Shown here in pieces: positions 30,113 through 38,903 of a stretch of DNA of 64,000 nt. The notes below the pieces were generated by a model that did not search any database, was not told where the DNA came from, and saw nothing but the letters and a program-made list of their open reading frames with translations. Origin of the DNA: Paraburkholderia silviterrae (lineage in GTDB: Bacteria; Pseudomonadota; Gammaproteobacteria; Burkholderiales; Burkholderiaceae); the NCBI RefSeq assembly GCF_004353915.1, contig NZ_SMRP01000001.1:715783-779782 (forward strand), given 5' to 3'. The stretch's first letter is position 1. The number at the start of each line of letters is the position of its first letter. Position numbers and translations under genes: made by a program.

Positions 30113-33100
30113 TCATTTCACGTGCGTCTTCGCCTGAATTGATTCGACATCCGAATAAAATCCCGGCGCCGCGCTGGACCAGCCAGCCGCCGCACGCAGT
30201 TGCGCAAGCGGCAAGCTCACGTGTTGCACGGCTCCCGTCTGCTGATCGATCAGCGTCATCTCCTGCGAGCCGGCTCCGGCCTTCAGCTTGCCATCCGGCG
30301 CCTCCTTGTCCTCCAGCAGCGGTTGCAGCACCGGTGCGAGCGATTTCAGCAACTGCACCGAGAGCGCGCTCGTGAACGAAAAGCGTGCCGCATAAGGCTC
30401 GTGCACAAACGCGGTCAGCGTGCCGTAGAAGCGGTTGCCGATGACGAACACGAATGTCGCGGTGCGGTTCACCTTGCGCGACTCGATGAGGCGCGCGCCC
30501 GGCGCGTACACGTTAAAGCGCTGGTCTCCCGTGCCGGTCTTGCCATAGACCGGCAGCGTCTTGCCGTCGGGAAGCGTCATGCCGTCGGCGAGCCGCTTGG
30601 CCGTGCCGCCTTCCACCACCGAGGTCAGCAACTCGCGCACCACCTGCGAGATCTGCGGCGAGATGAGTGGCTGCGGCGGCGTTGCCGCGTGCACGAAGCG
30701 CGTTTCGTACGGTGTGCCGCGCGCGAAGTCGAGGGTTTCGAAGCTATGCGTCGGCAGCTTTTCGCCATTGCTGGAGACGAGACCGATCAGATACGCGAGC
30801 GCCGAAGGCCGGTCGCCCGACGCGCCAATCGCCGCGCCATACGAAGGCGTGATGTTGTCGAACGGATAGCCGAGCGCGCGCCACGACTTGCCGATCTCGG
30901 CGTAGGCCTTCAGCTCGATCATGCGGCGAATGCGGCGGTTCTGCGTCGCGTAGTAGCGCGTCTTGAAGAGCCACTTGTAGGTATAGAGGCGCACATCGCG
31001 GCTTTGCGCCTGAACCTGCGCGAGCGTCGCGTCGGGATGCGTGCGCAGGTAGTTCAGCAGCCACAGCTCGAGCGGATGAATGCCCGCGATATAGCCGCGG
31101 TCGTTGAGGTTGAACTTGTCGATCGCGTACTTGCTGTAGTACTTGGCGAGGTCTTCGTCGTCGAGCCACTGGAACTTGGTGTTCTTCAGCTGCGCGCGCA
31201 TCAGCGCGTTGAACCAGGTCTGGTCGCCGTTGGGGTTCACGCTGCGCAGCACCGTCGCGATGCGCGCCGGGCCCTTGCGCGTATGCTGCAGCAGCACCTG
31301 CAGCGCCTCGTCGTTGCTCTTGCCCGCGTAGCGCGTGTAGAAGCGCTTCATGTAGACCTGGCTCTCGCCGTCCGCGAACTGCGTGAGGTAGTGGTTGCGC
31401 ACGGCCGGATCGTCGAGGTAGGTCGAGGGCGGCCCCGAGATCTGGATCATCTCGTAGTGGACGATGTCGCGCATGAGCCGCACGAACACGAGATTCACCG
31501 AATGCTGGAACGCACGCTGCACGGTGAGGATCTGCGAGTTGTCGCTCGACTCGAAGTTATTGAAGCTTTGCGCGCCGCCGCCCGTGTAGAAGGTCTCGCC
31601 CGGATTCGCGGAATACTTGCGCTGCACGGCCGCTTCGAGCATGGCAGGCAACGAACGGTCGGGCGTCGTCGAGAGATAGTCGAGCGCCCAGTGCGTGAGC
31701 CCGTCGCTCGGGTCCACTTGGGCAATCATCGCGCGCAGCGTCTTCGCATCAACGCCTGCGTACTTCTCGTGCAGCGCGCTCACGATCTGCAAGTACAAAA
31801 TGAGCGTGCGCAGCTTCGCCGTCGAGCCGAGATTCAGGCGCGCACCGGAGTTGATGTCGAACGGCTCGTTCACGCTATCGGTCTGCACGCGCACGAGGTT
31901 CTCGCCGCCGCGCCGCTCGAACAGCGTGAAGCTGTATGCGATCTTCGACGGATCGTCCCACGGTTGCAGCATCTCGTAGCCCACGAGTCCCGCCGCGCGC
32001 GCGCCGTCCTTGGTCGCGGCGTCGGCGAGCCGGTCGCTCACGGCCTGCTGCACCGCGTCGTCGAGCGTCGAGGTGGCCGAAAGATCGAGGCGGTCGAGAT
32101 CGTAGATCGTCTTGAGGCCCAGCGCCTGCATCAGTTGCGTGCGCATCGTGAGCACCGTCTTGCGCTCGACGTAGGAGGCCGGCGCGCGCGGCGCGGGCTT
32201 CGAGCGGTCGAGCGTGAGCTGCGTCGCGAGCGCGGCGTCGCGCAGCGCGGGCGAGATCACGCCACCGCTGCCGAGCAGGCGCAGGTAGCTGTCCGTGAGC
32301 TTGGCGAGCGCGTCGTTGTTCTTCTGCAGGAAATACGAGGGCGCACGCTGGGCGATCAGGAGCGAGAGCACCTGACGGAACGCGAGCGCCTGCTCGTCGA
32401 GCGTCGCGCTCGAAATGGGCTCGCGCAGGATGCGGTTGACGTCGCGGAAGTCGCGCCCGTACCAGGCCGCGAGGCCATCGCCGATGCCGTTGACCTCGCC
32501 CACGCCGGCCTTGGCCGAGAGCGGCACGGAATTCAGGTAGTGCACGAGGATCTGCTGGCGCGCGGGCATCGTCTGCGGACCGTCCAGATAGGCGCGCACC
32601 GAGGCCGACGCAATCTGGCGCAGCTTCTCTGGCGGCGTGGCAGTGCGCCCGCCCGCGGAGTGGCGGAACTTCTCGATCTGCGTGGCAAGCGTGCTGCCGC
32701 CCGGCGTCTGCTGGTGCTTGTTCACGAGGCGGGCGCCCTGATCGACGAGTGCGCGCGAAAAACGCCCCCAGTCGATGGCCGGATTGCGGTTGGGCTGGTC
32801 GGCGGCGAGCAGGTACTTGTCTTCGATGAAGAGCAGCGAATCGCGCACGAGCGGCGGCACGGCTTCGAAGTTCTCGTAGGCGCGCTGCGGATAGCGCGTA
32901 TGAAACAGCGTCGCGCCATTCGCGTCGCGCAGCACGATGCCGGCCTGATCCTTTTCCTCATAAGGGAGGAAAAGGCCCTCGTCGGCGAGCGAAATCATGC
33001 GTTCTGAATCGCGCGCCTGCGCCGCGACGGTGAAGCCGCGTTTTTCGAGCCGGTCGGTAAACGCCGGCAGTTGCGCATAGCCGAGCCGCACGTCGTAAGG

Positions 33101-33343
33101 ACCATTCGTCGTGGGAAAGCGGATGCTGTGGCTCGCCCCGGGCTCGACCGCGAAGCCGATGTCACGCGTGAGTTCGGAGAGGTAGCGTGCCTGCAGTCTC
33201 GAAGTGTCGATCTCGATCTGGACGATGCGCACCACGATGGCGATGGCCGCCAGAATCGCGACGAGCAAACCCCATTTGATCCACCGCCAGACTGAACCGG
33301 CATGGGTGGCAGGAAGAGGAAAACGGACCGACGGGCGGCTCAT
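30113..33343 (-). CDS. Large bifunctional (class A-like) penicillin-binding protein, divergent
   Basis: 1076 residues, longer than PBP1a/1b (about 800-850). One N-terminal membrane helix (~20-42) and a periplasmic rest. Glycosyltransferase 51 region at ~165-330 with LLFIEDKYLL (Glu174) and GGSTLATQIEKFRHS; the usual histidine after the ED pair is replaced by a different sequence. Transpeptidase region with SxxK (STAK in NLGSTAKLRT), SxN (SVN in FQHSVN) and KTGTG (in VYGKTGTGDQRF). Predicted to polymerise and cross-link peptidoglycan or act on modified wall. GGGAG precedes the ATG. The odd GT51 motif and length set it apart from housekeeping PBPs. Confidence 0.85.
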   Translation of the reverse strand: MSRPSVRFPLPATHAGSVWRWIKWGLLVAILAAIAIVVRIVQIEIDTSRLQARYLSELTRDIGFAVEPGASHSIRFPTTNGPYDVRLGYAQLPAFTDRLEKRGFTVAAQARDSERMISLADEGLFLPYEEKDQAGIVLRDANGATLFHTRYPQRAYENFEAVPPLVRDSLLFIEDKYLLAADQPNRNPAIDWGRFSRALVDQGARLVNKHQQTPGGSTLATQIEKFRHSAGGRTATPPEKLRQIASASVRAYLDGPQTMPARQQILVHYLNSVPLSAKAGVGEVNGIGDGLAAWYGRDFRDVNRILREPISSATLDEQALAFRQVLSLLIAQRAPSYFLQKNNDALAKLTDSYLRLLGSGGVISPALRDAALATQLTLDRSKPAPRAPASYVERKTVLTMRTQLMQALGLKTIYDLDRLDLSATSTLDDAVQQAVSDRLADAATKDGARAAGLVGYEMLQPWDDPSKIAYSFTLFERRGGENLVRVQTDSVNEPFDINSGARLNLGSTAKLRTLILYLQIVSALHEKYAGVDAKTLRAMIAQVDPSDGLTHWALDYLSTTPDRSLPAMLEAAVQRKYSANPGETFYTGGGAQSFNNFESSDNSQILTVQRAFQHSVNLVFVRLMRDIVHYEMIQISGPPSTYLDDPAVRNHYLTQFADGESQVYMKRFYTRYAGKSNDEALQVLLQHTRKGPARIATVLRSVNPNGDQTWFNALMRAQLKNTKFQWLDDEDLAKYYSKYAIDKFNLNDRGYIAGIHPLELWLLNYLRTHPDATLAQVQAQSRDVRLYTYKWLFKTRYYATQNRRIRRMIELKAYAEIGKSWRALGYPFDNITPSYGAAIGASGDRPSALAYLIGLVSSNGEKLPTHSFETLDFARGTPYETRFVHAATPPQPLISPQISQVVRELLTSVVEGGTAKRLADGMTLPDGKTLPVYGKTGTGDQRFNVYAPGARLIESRKVNRTATFVFVIGNRFYGTLTAFVHEPYAARFSFTSALSVQLLKSLAPVLQPLLEDKEAPDGKLKAGAGSQEMTLIDQQTGAVQHVSLPLAQLRAAAGWSSAAPGFYSDVESIQAKTHVK

Positions 33344-33713
33344 GGTTATTCTCCCTGACGTCGCGTCAGATCGCGGAGTACACCTCTGAGATAGTCTATC
33401 TCGCCTGTTTGATTCGTGTGTAGCGGTGTCGCATCACGGCGGCGTCAGTCGCACGCCCGCAACAGCCGTGCCCGCCCGGTGCGTGCGGCACCGTACATTT
33501 TTTCTCGTATTGCTAGTCGTGTTTCCACTGTATCGCATTTGGATGTCGCGCAAATGGCGGCCGCCAGCCCATGTCACGCGGCGCCGGCACGCGGCATGCT
33601 CCCCGTTATAATCTTCAGTTCCTTACCGTTTGCGGCCGCCAACTCCGGTCGACCGCGAAGCATGGGACCAGACTAAGTGCTAAAGCACTAACTCTGGTCG
33701 ACATAGGAGAAAT
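33344..33713 (+). other. Promoter and leader region of the small lipoprotein gene
   Basis: 370 bp without a gene. A perfect TATAAT stands at 33607-33612 (no good -35). A 32-bp imperfect dyad lies at 33667-33698, just before the ribosome-binding site AGGAGA (33705-33710). Confidence 0.5.
33667..33698. repeat. 32-bp imperfect palindrome in the leader
   Basis: Left arm ACCAGACTAAGTGCTA and right arm AAGCACTAACTCTGGT are complementary except for three positions. The core AGTGCT-AA-AGCACT is perfect. In RNA it would form a long hairpin immediately before the start of the lipoprotein gene; in DNA it could be an operator. Confidence 0.7.
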
Positions 33714-34046
33714 ATGAAGAAGCTTGCCGTGCCCCTCGCCCTTTCGCTCAGCCTCGGCGCCTGCGCCTGGTTCCAGAGCAATCCGGATTCCGGCCAGCCC
33801 GTCATCGATTCCACGACCAACCGGTCGGTTCAGGATGTCGTCTCGTGCCTGACGGCCGAAGCCACCCGGCACGGTGCGAGCTTCGAGACGACCGCGCTGC
33901 CGCAGGGCCAAATGCTCGACTTCGGCGACTCCAACGTCGTCAAGATTCGCGCGGACAACGGCACGACCACCTATCGGTTCTACGCCGGCAAGCGGCATGC
34001 AGCGAATCTGTGGATCGAAGGCGCGAGCAAGACCTGCGCGCCCTGA
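33714..34046 (+). CDS. Small putative lipoprotein
   Basis: 110 residues with lipobox LGAC (Cys17) after a short basic-hydrophobic signal (MKKLAVPLALSLSLG) and AGGAGA before the ATG. The mature part is a small alpha/beta domain with VQDVVSCLTAEATRHGASF and a terminal KTCAP, so two Cys could pair. Sequence reminiscent of short Burkholderiaceae envelope lipoproteins; no family recognised. Third-position GC supports coding. Confidence 0.75.
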   Translation: MKKLAVPLALSLSLGACAWFQSNPDSGQPVIDSTTNRSVQDVVSCLTAEATRHGASFETTALPQGQMLDFGDSNVVKIRADNGTTTYRFYAGKRHAANLWIEGASKTCAP

Positions 34047-34232
34047 GCCCGGCGCTTTGCCGCGCCCGTTTGCGCGTACGCGCGGCACGCCGGCGCAAGT
34101 CCGCTTACAAACGATTACGGGACGTAACGCCGTGTAGTACGGCGACACATCTTCGCGGAGGGTTTTAAGAATCGCTTAAGTCTTCGTCCGCATCATCGCG
34201 TCACCCGGAAGAAACGCTGCAGGAGGTACCCA

Positions 34233-34514
34233 GTGAACTGGACAGGATCAAAGAATCAGGCAGCAACCCAGGCGCAACCGGCCCGGCCCGCAAAGCGCAC
34301 GATACTGCGGCGCCTGCTGAGCCATCACGAGCTCGCCACGCTGCTGCTGCTGCTGCATGCGCCCATCGACGCGCACGCCAAACCCGAAGTCGCCACGCTC
34401 CAGGAAGCGGGCCTCGTCGAGCAGGTGCCCGGCGACGCCGCCGCAGGCGCCGCACAGATCCGCCTGACGCCCGAAGGCAATGCGGTGCTGCAGGGGCTCG
34501 GCCTCGCGCGCTGA
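34233..34514 (+). CDS. Small hypothetical protein, winged-helix-like C-terminus
   Basis: 93 residues from GTG 34233, supported by a strong AGGAGG (34221-34226). A basic N-terminus is followed by LSHHELATLLLLLHAPIDAHAKPEVATLQEAGLVEQV and RLTPEGNAVLQGLGL, which looks like the second half of a MarR-type winged helix (recognition region plus wing) without the rest. Too short to be a normal regulator. It ends before a perfect intrinsic terminator, and an inverted repeat TTAAG-N5-CTTAA (34165-34179) lies upstream. Confidence 0.65.
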   Translation: MNWTGSKNQAATQAQPARPAKRTILRRLLSHHELATLLLLLHAPIDAHAKPEVATLQEAGLVEQVPGDAAAGAAQIRLTPEGNAVLQGLGLAR

Positions 34515-34592
34515 TATCGGCGTGGCAATACGCGTGAGCGCGCGGGCGCCGCGCGTCGATCGCAGACGGCAAGACTGCGGACCAGACAAAGT

Positions 34593-34628
34593 AAAACGGC
34601 GGCACGCCACGCGTGCCGCCGTTTTTTA
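34593..34628 (+). terminator. Intrinsic terminator
   Basis: A perfect 15-bp stem (AAAACGGCGGCACGC / GCGTGCCGCCGTTTT) with loop CAC, followed by TTTTTT. It ends the small gene at 34233 and could also serve the converging response-regulator gene. Confidence 0.9.
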
Positions 34629-34737
34629 TTGCCCCTTTGCCTGAACGGGTCCGCCGTGTCGGCCCCCACTGGCACCGCAATGCGCCAATGCGCGCGGCAT
34701 CAGTCAAGGCGCGCGCGAGGCCCGCGATGACGCAACG

Positions 34738-35457
34738 TCACGCTGCCTCGCGCTCGAAGGGCATCGACTCGTCCTGCAAGCGCAACAGCCGGTAGCCGCT
34801 CTTGTAGACGGGCTGCAGGCGAAAGCCGTTGTGCTCCTCGATTTCCAGCAGCACGCGCAGGCGCGAGACATGACTGTCGATGGTGCGCGTGAGCGTGTGC
34901 AATTCGCGGCCCCACACCATCGCATAGATATGATCGCGCGAGAGCACGCGGCCGACGTTCGCGAAGAACAGCGAGGCGAGCCGATACTGCGTGCCCGAGA
35001 GCTCGACGGGCTTGCCGTGCACGGTGACGCTCTGGCGGCGCATATCGAAGTGATACGGGCCGGCATCGAGCGCCACATTGTCGTAACGATCCGGAAAGGC
35101 GCGCCGCAGCAGCGCGTTCACGCGTGCGCGAAACACCGACGGACACACCGGCAGGCTCACGTAGTCGTCCGCGCCCACCGAGAACGCGCGCACCACGCTT
35201 TCGTCCGAGGCATCCTCGGAGGCGAACAGCACCGGAATCTGATTGCCGTTCACGGCGCGCACCGTCTTCAGCAGTTCCGTGCCCGAGAGGCGCGAGCCCT
35301 GCCAGTCGAGCACGAGCATGTCGACGGTGGAAGCGGCCAGCGCCTTGGCGAGCGCAATCCCGTCACTGAATGGCATGCACGCGTGCCCGGATTGTGCGAG
35401 CGTACGCTCGATCAGCCCACGCTGGGCGGCGTCGCGCTGAAGAATCGCGATACGCAT
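34738..35457 (-). CDS. OmpR/PhoB-type response regulator with atypical receiver
   Basis: 239 residues from MRIAILQRDAAQRG, with GGGAGG upstream; a longer frame is rejected. Receiver domain 1-115: Asp51 (LVLDWQ) is in the phospho-acceptor position, but the acidic pair after strand 1 is replaced (QRDA) and the conserved Lys is Leu102 (YVSLP in place of YVxKP). The C-terminal winged helix (~135-235) is normal: LSGTQYRLASLFFANVGRVLSRDHIYAMVWG and RTIDSHVSRLRVLLE, YKSGYRLL. No histidine kinase is adjacent. The missing residues suggest activation that does not depend on the normal phosphorylation switch. Confidence 0.85.
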   Translation of the reverse strand: MRIAILQRDAAQRGLIERTLAQSGHACMPFSDGIALAKALAASTVDMLVLDWQGSRLSGTELLKTVRAVNGNQIPVLFASEDASDESVVRAFSVGADDYVSLPVCPSVFRARVNALLRRAFPDRYDNVALDAGPYHFDMRRQSVTVHGKPVELSGTQYRLASLFFANVGRVLSRDHIYAMVWGRELHTLTRTIDSHVSRLRVLLEIEEHNGFRLQPVYKSGYRLLRLQDESMPFEREAA

Positions 35458-35691
35458 AGAGACCTCCCTTATTACGAACAAAGCGGGTGCAATTTTGTTG
35501 AGATGTGCAAAGGCCGCCCATAAGAGGACTCTTAATTGCGACGACATGGGGACAATTCCTGCTGCGCCGGCGCGCAAGGCTGACAGCCACGGTCTCAAGG
35601 CGATGGGGAGCGCTGCAGGACGCCGCCGCTGGCTTCGACCTTTCACGCCGGATTGAAACGTCGAAGCGGCCAGCGCCCTAAGATAAGTCGC

Positions 35692-37206
35692 ATGAATACG
35701 TCATCCACCTCCGCCCCTTCGTCGCAGCCCGACCACCCCGTCCGCTTCACGCCCGCGCTCGCGCGTGTCGTGGCGACCGTGAGCGTGGGCTTCGTCGTGA
35801 CACAGCTCGACGTCACCATCGTCAATATCGCGCTTGTGCGTATCGCCGCCGACCTGCACGCGAACGTCGCCCGGCTGCAATGGATCGTCGACGCCTATAC
35901 GCTCGCCTTCGCCGTGCTGATGCTCTCGGGCGGCGTGCTCGGCGACCGCTACGGCGCGCGCCGCATGTACGCGGCCGGCCTCGTCGTGTTCGCGCTCGCC
36001 TCGCTGGCCTGCGGGCTCGCAGCCAATCCAGCCTTGCTGATTGTCGCCCGGGCGCTGCAGGGCGCGGGCGCGGCCGCCATGCTGCCCAATTCGCTCGCGC
36101 TGCTCAACGAAGCCTGCCGCCACGAACGCACGCTGCGCGCCCGCGCCGTGGGTTTCTGGACGGCGGCCGGCGCCATCTCCATCGCCGCCGGGCCGATCGC
36201 CGGGGGGCTTTTGATTGCGGCGTTCGGCTGGCGCAGCATCTTTCTCGTCAATCTGCCGCTGTGCGCAGCGGGCCTCGCCGCCACGCTGACGTGGATTCCC
36301 GCGTCGCGCCGCGAGGATGCCGCGCCCGCTGCCGCCGACGCCCCTGTGCAACGCCCGCGCAGCCTCGACGTACGCGGCCAGCTGCTCGCCGTCGTCGCGC
36401 TCACGGCATTCACGGGCGCGGTGATCGAGTGGCGGCCGCTCGGCCTCGCGCACTGGGCCGTATGGGGCGGCTTCGTGCTTGCCTTCGCCGCAGGCGCGGC
36501 GTTCGTTGTGCTCGAAGCGCGCGTCGAAGCGCCCATGCTGCCGCTCGCCATGCTGCGCAACCGCACCTTCAGCGCAGCCGTGCTGTTCGGCGTGTGCGTG
36601 AATCTGACTTACTACGGCACCGTGTTCGTGCTCGCGCTCTTCCTGCAGCATGCGCGCGGCCAGTCGCCGTTGCAGGCGGGGCTCACCTTCATCCCGCTCA
36701 CGGGCGGCTTTCTGCTCTCCAACATCGCGAGCGGACACGCGGTCGCCCGCTACGGCACACGCTTGCCGATGATCGGCGGCGCGCTCGTCGCGGGGCTCGG
36801 CTATGCGCTGCTGATACCCGTCGGTGCGAACACGCCGCTCGTCGCCCTGCTTGCAGCATTTCTGCTGATTCCCGGCGGCATGGGGCTCGCGGTGCCGGCC
36901 ATGACCACGACCGTGCTGGCGTCGGTCGAGCCGGCGCGTGCGGGCACGGCCTCGGCGCTGCTCAATACGGCACGCCAGGCGGGCGGCGCGGTGGGCGTGG
37001 CGGCGTTCGGCGCGCTCACGGGCAGCGGGTCGGCCGCGCAGGTCGTGAGCGGCCTGCATGCGGATACGGCGATTTCGGCGGCGCTCCTGCTGGTTGCCGC
37101 CTGCCTTGCATGGAACATGCGCGCGGACGTGGCGCATCCGGCCCAAGCCCCGGCGGACGTGCAGCGCATGAAGGCGCCGCGCCGGGACAAGCGCGCTTAC
37201 GAGTAA
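35692..37206 (+). CDS. MFS multidrug exporter, DHA2 (14-helix) family
   Basis: 504 residues from ATG 35692; an earlier in-frame ATG at 35653 only adds a basic tail. Fourteen membrane segments. Motif A GGVLGDRYGARRMY after helix 2, helix 1 motif TQLDVTIVNIALVRI (motif D1), and motif C-like GFWTAAGAISIAAGPIAGGLLI in helix 5 mark a drug:H+ antiporter of the EmrB/QacA group. It exports hydrophobic compounds across the inner membrane. No EmrA-like partner nearby. It is divergent from the OmpR-type regulator, which might control it. Confidence 0.88.
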   Translation: MNTSSTSAPSSQPDHPVRFTPALARVVATVSVGFVVTQLDVTIVNIALVRIAADLHANVARLQWIVDAYTLAFAVLMLSGGVLGDRYGARRMYAAGLVVFALASLACGLAANPALLIVARALQGAGAAAMLPNSLALLNEACRHERTLRARAVGFWTAAGAISIAAGPIAGGLLIAAFGWRSIFLVNLPLCAAGLAATLTWIPASRREDAAPAAADAPVQRPRSLDVRGQLLAVVALTAFTGAVIEWRPLGLAHWAVWGGFVLAFAAGAAFVVLEARVEAPMLPLAMLRNRTFSAAVLFGVCVNLTYYGTVFVLALFLQHARGQSPLQAGLTFIPLTGGFLLSNIASGHAVARYGTRLPMIGGALVAGLGYALLIPVGANTPLVALLAAFLLIPGGMGLAVPAMTTTVLASVEPARAGTASALLNTARQAGGAVGVAAFGALTGSGSAAQVVSGLHADTAISAALLLVAACLAWNMRADVAHPAQAPADVQRMKAPRRDKRAYE

Positions 37207-37319
37207 GGCATGGGAGATACAGAGGCGGCGCCGCGGCCCCGGAAATGGCACTCGCCAGCGAGGGCATTGCCGCTCGCCGGGCCTTTGCCCTCGATCCGGG
37301 ACGCCGCGCGCGAACGCGC

Positions 37320-37589
37320 CTAAAGTGGCGCTTCCTGAATCGCGCCGGTGCTCAGCGCACGCTCGATCAGGCCTTCGGTTTGCGCTTTGTGAATGGCGTG
37401 TGCGATCAGCCGGTCCGGCTCCTCTAGCTCGGCCCTGAGCGTGCCGATCAGCCCCGAGGCGTCGAATATCACCAGCGTCTTCGCCGTGTCGGCAGTGCTG
37501 ATCAGCACGCGCCGCGTGCCGTCCTCGGCAAGGCTCGCGCAGAACTGCCCAACCTTGCCGCCCACGCTGAAATCGAAGTTCTCTATCAC
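37320..37589 (-). CDS. Small hypothetical cytosolic protein
   Basis: 89 residues from GTG 37589, chosen because GGGAG stands 7 nt upstream and the start removes an Arg/Gly-rich extension. Sequence begins MIENFDFSVGGKVGQF and contains RRVLISTADTAKTLVIFDASGLI and LIAHAIHKAQTEGLIERAL. It reads like a compact alpha/beta domain. Converges with the DHA2 gene. I recognise no family. Confidence 0.6.
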   Translation of the reverse strand: MIENFDFSVGGKVGQFCASLAEDGTRRVLISTADTAKTLVIFDASGLIGTLRAELEEPDRLIAHAIHKAQTEGLIERALSTGAIQEAPL

Positions 37590-37688
37590 AACCCGCTCCC
37601 AGGTTTCTCGGTGGATCTTGTTCGTTGCCGGCGCCCCGCGCCCCACGGCACCGCGCCTGCGGCAAGCGCCGTGCGCGTTGCCCGGGCA

Positions 37689-37818
37689 CACCAAACGGAC
37701 GCGTTACCCAGGCGCACTATCCGTGCCCACTACCCGGACGCACTACCCGGACGCACTACCCGGACGCACTACCCGGACGCATTACCCGGGCGCACTACAC
37801 GAGCGCTCTACACGGCCA
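37689..37818. repeat. Tandem 13-bp repeat array
   Basis: Four identical units CACTACCCGGACG start at 37728, 37741, 37754 and 37767. Diverged units flank them at 37689, 37702, 37715, 37780, 37793 and 37806. The array lies between the start of the 89-residue gene and the end of the DoxX gene. Confidence 0.95.
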
Positions 37819-37819
37819 T

Positions 37820-38251
37820 TCAGCCGCGCAGTCCGCCGCGCGGCGCACGCAGTCCATCAATGGAAGCACGTCCCGCGCCCGTTACCATGAGCAACAGGAA
37901 TCCGCCGGCGATCGCGATGTTTTTCCAGAAATGCACGACCGCGTCCTGCTGCAGCGCAGCTTCGGTAACGTTCCAGAAGTCGTGCCCCAGAACGGCCGTG
38001 ACGATGGCGTACAAGGCCAGCACGAACGCCACGAAACGCGTGCGCACGCCGAACACGAGCGCGAGTCCGCCGAGCAGCTCCACCGCCGTGGCGACGGGCG
38101 CCGTGAATTGCGCATAGGGCACGCCATGCGCGTGCAGATAAGCGATGAACCCCGCGTACCCCAAAAGCTTCATGGCGCCGCCCCACAAAAACAGAATCGC
38201 GAGCGCAATACGGGCGATGAAGATGATCAGGGAATCGGCGGGACGTGTCAT
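37820..38251 (-). CDS. DoxX family membrane protein
   Basis: 143 residues with four membrane helices. Family signals are IARIALAILFLWGGAMKLLGYAGFIAYLHAHGVP at the start, VELLGGLALVFGVRTRF and ALYAIVTAVLGHDFW in the middle, and HFWKNIAIAGGFLLLM. DoxX-like proteins are inner-membrane proteins linked to redox or oxidative-stress functions; the precise role here is unknown. The C-terminus is short and basic and runs up to the 13-bp repeat array. Confidence 0.88.
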   Translation of the reverse strand: MTRPADSLIIFIARIALAILFLWGGAMKLLGYAGFIAYLHAHGVPYAQFTAPVATAVELLGGLALVFGVRTRFVAFVLALYAIVTAVLGHDFWNVTEAALQQDAVVHFWKNIAIAGGFLLLMVTGAGRASIDGLRAPRGGLRG

Positions 38252-38508
38252 GAAGGGCTCCGGTATGCAATATGGCAGTGACCCCGACCCCGTCCTACAG
38301 TTCCCTACTTATTGGATTACGCGCATAGCGGCGGCTTGTGGAACCTCTGCCGCCAGGCTCGAGCTCGAGCCCGCGTCCAGACAACGGCGGCAGCCTCGAA
38401 TATTGATTCGGAGTGCCATCTATTTACCAGCGCTCAACGCGTGTGCCGGGCGCTCGATCCGCGTTTACCCGCACACGCTTGAATCCGGTGATCAGCTTGC
38501 TGGCACGC

Positions 38509-38676
38509 TCAATGCTTGTGGCGCATGCCGTGTCCGCGGTGCGCGTCGAGCCAGCGGGTCACGCGCTCTTCGAGCATGCCCCGGCTACGGCGCGACACGG
38601 CCCACATGGCCGCGCACACCACCAGCATCACGGCTGGACCCAGCAGATAAGCAAGCACCGTTTCCCTCATGGCCAT
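38509..38676 (-). CDS. Small single-span membrane protein
   Basis: 55 residues from ATG 38676, with GAGGAG upstream (an ATG at 38670 is also possible). One membrane helix (LAYLLGPAVMLVVCAAMWAV), then a basic tail with HRGHGMRHKH, a His-rich end. A longer open frame is rejected because of this ribosome-binding site. The His-rich tail could bind metal. No family recognised. Confidence 0.55.
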   Translation of the reverse strand: MAMRETVLAYLLGPAVMLVVCAAMWAVSRRSRGMLEERVTRWLDAHRGHGMRHKH

Positions 38677-38903
38677 CTCCTCGCCATGCCATCGAACAAA
38701 TTGTGAGATATGAATTCTAGGCGAAACGCGCGGACATCGATAAGCGGCCAGCGCGAACGTCGCGGACAATTTTTTGCGCGGATTTCTTATGACGGCGCTG
38801 TCCACCCGGCACGGCCAGCGCCGGCGGGCGCTCCAGCCGTGTACGCCGATCCATTACCTCATGGGTAATCGATCGAACGCGTCATTTCGCTAGAATCGGT
38901 GTC

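Noticed and set aside
30200..33007. 935-codon plus-strand reading frame
   Set aside because: Antisense shadow of the penicillin-binding protein gene, which has all catalytic motifs.
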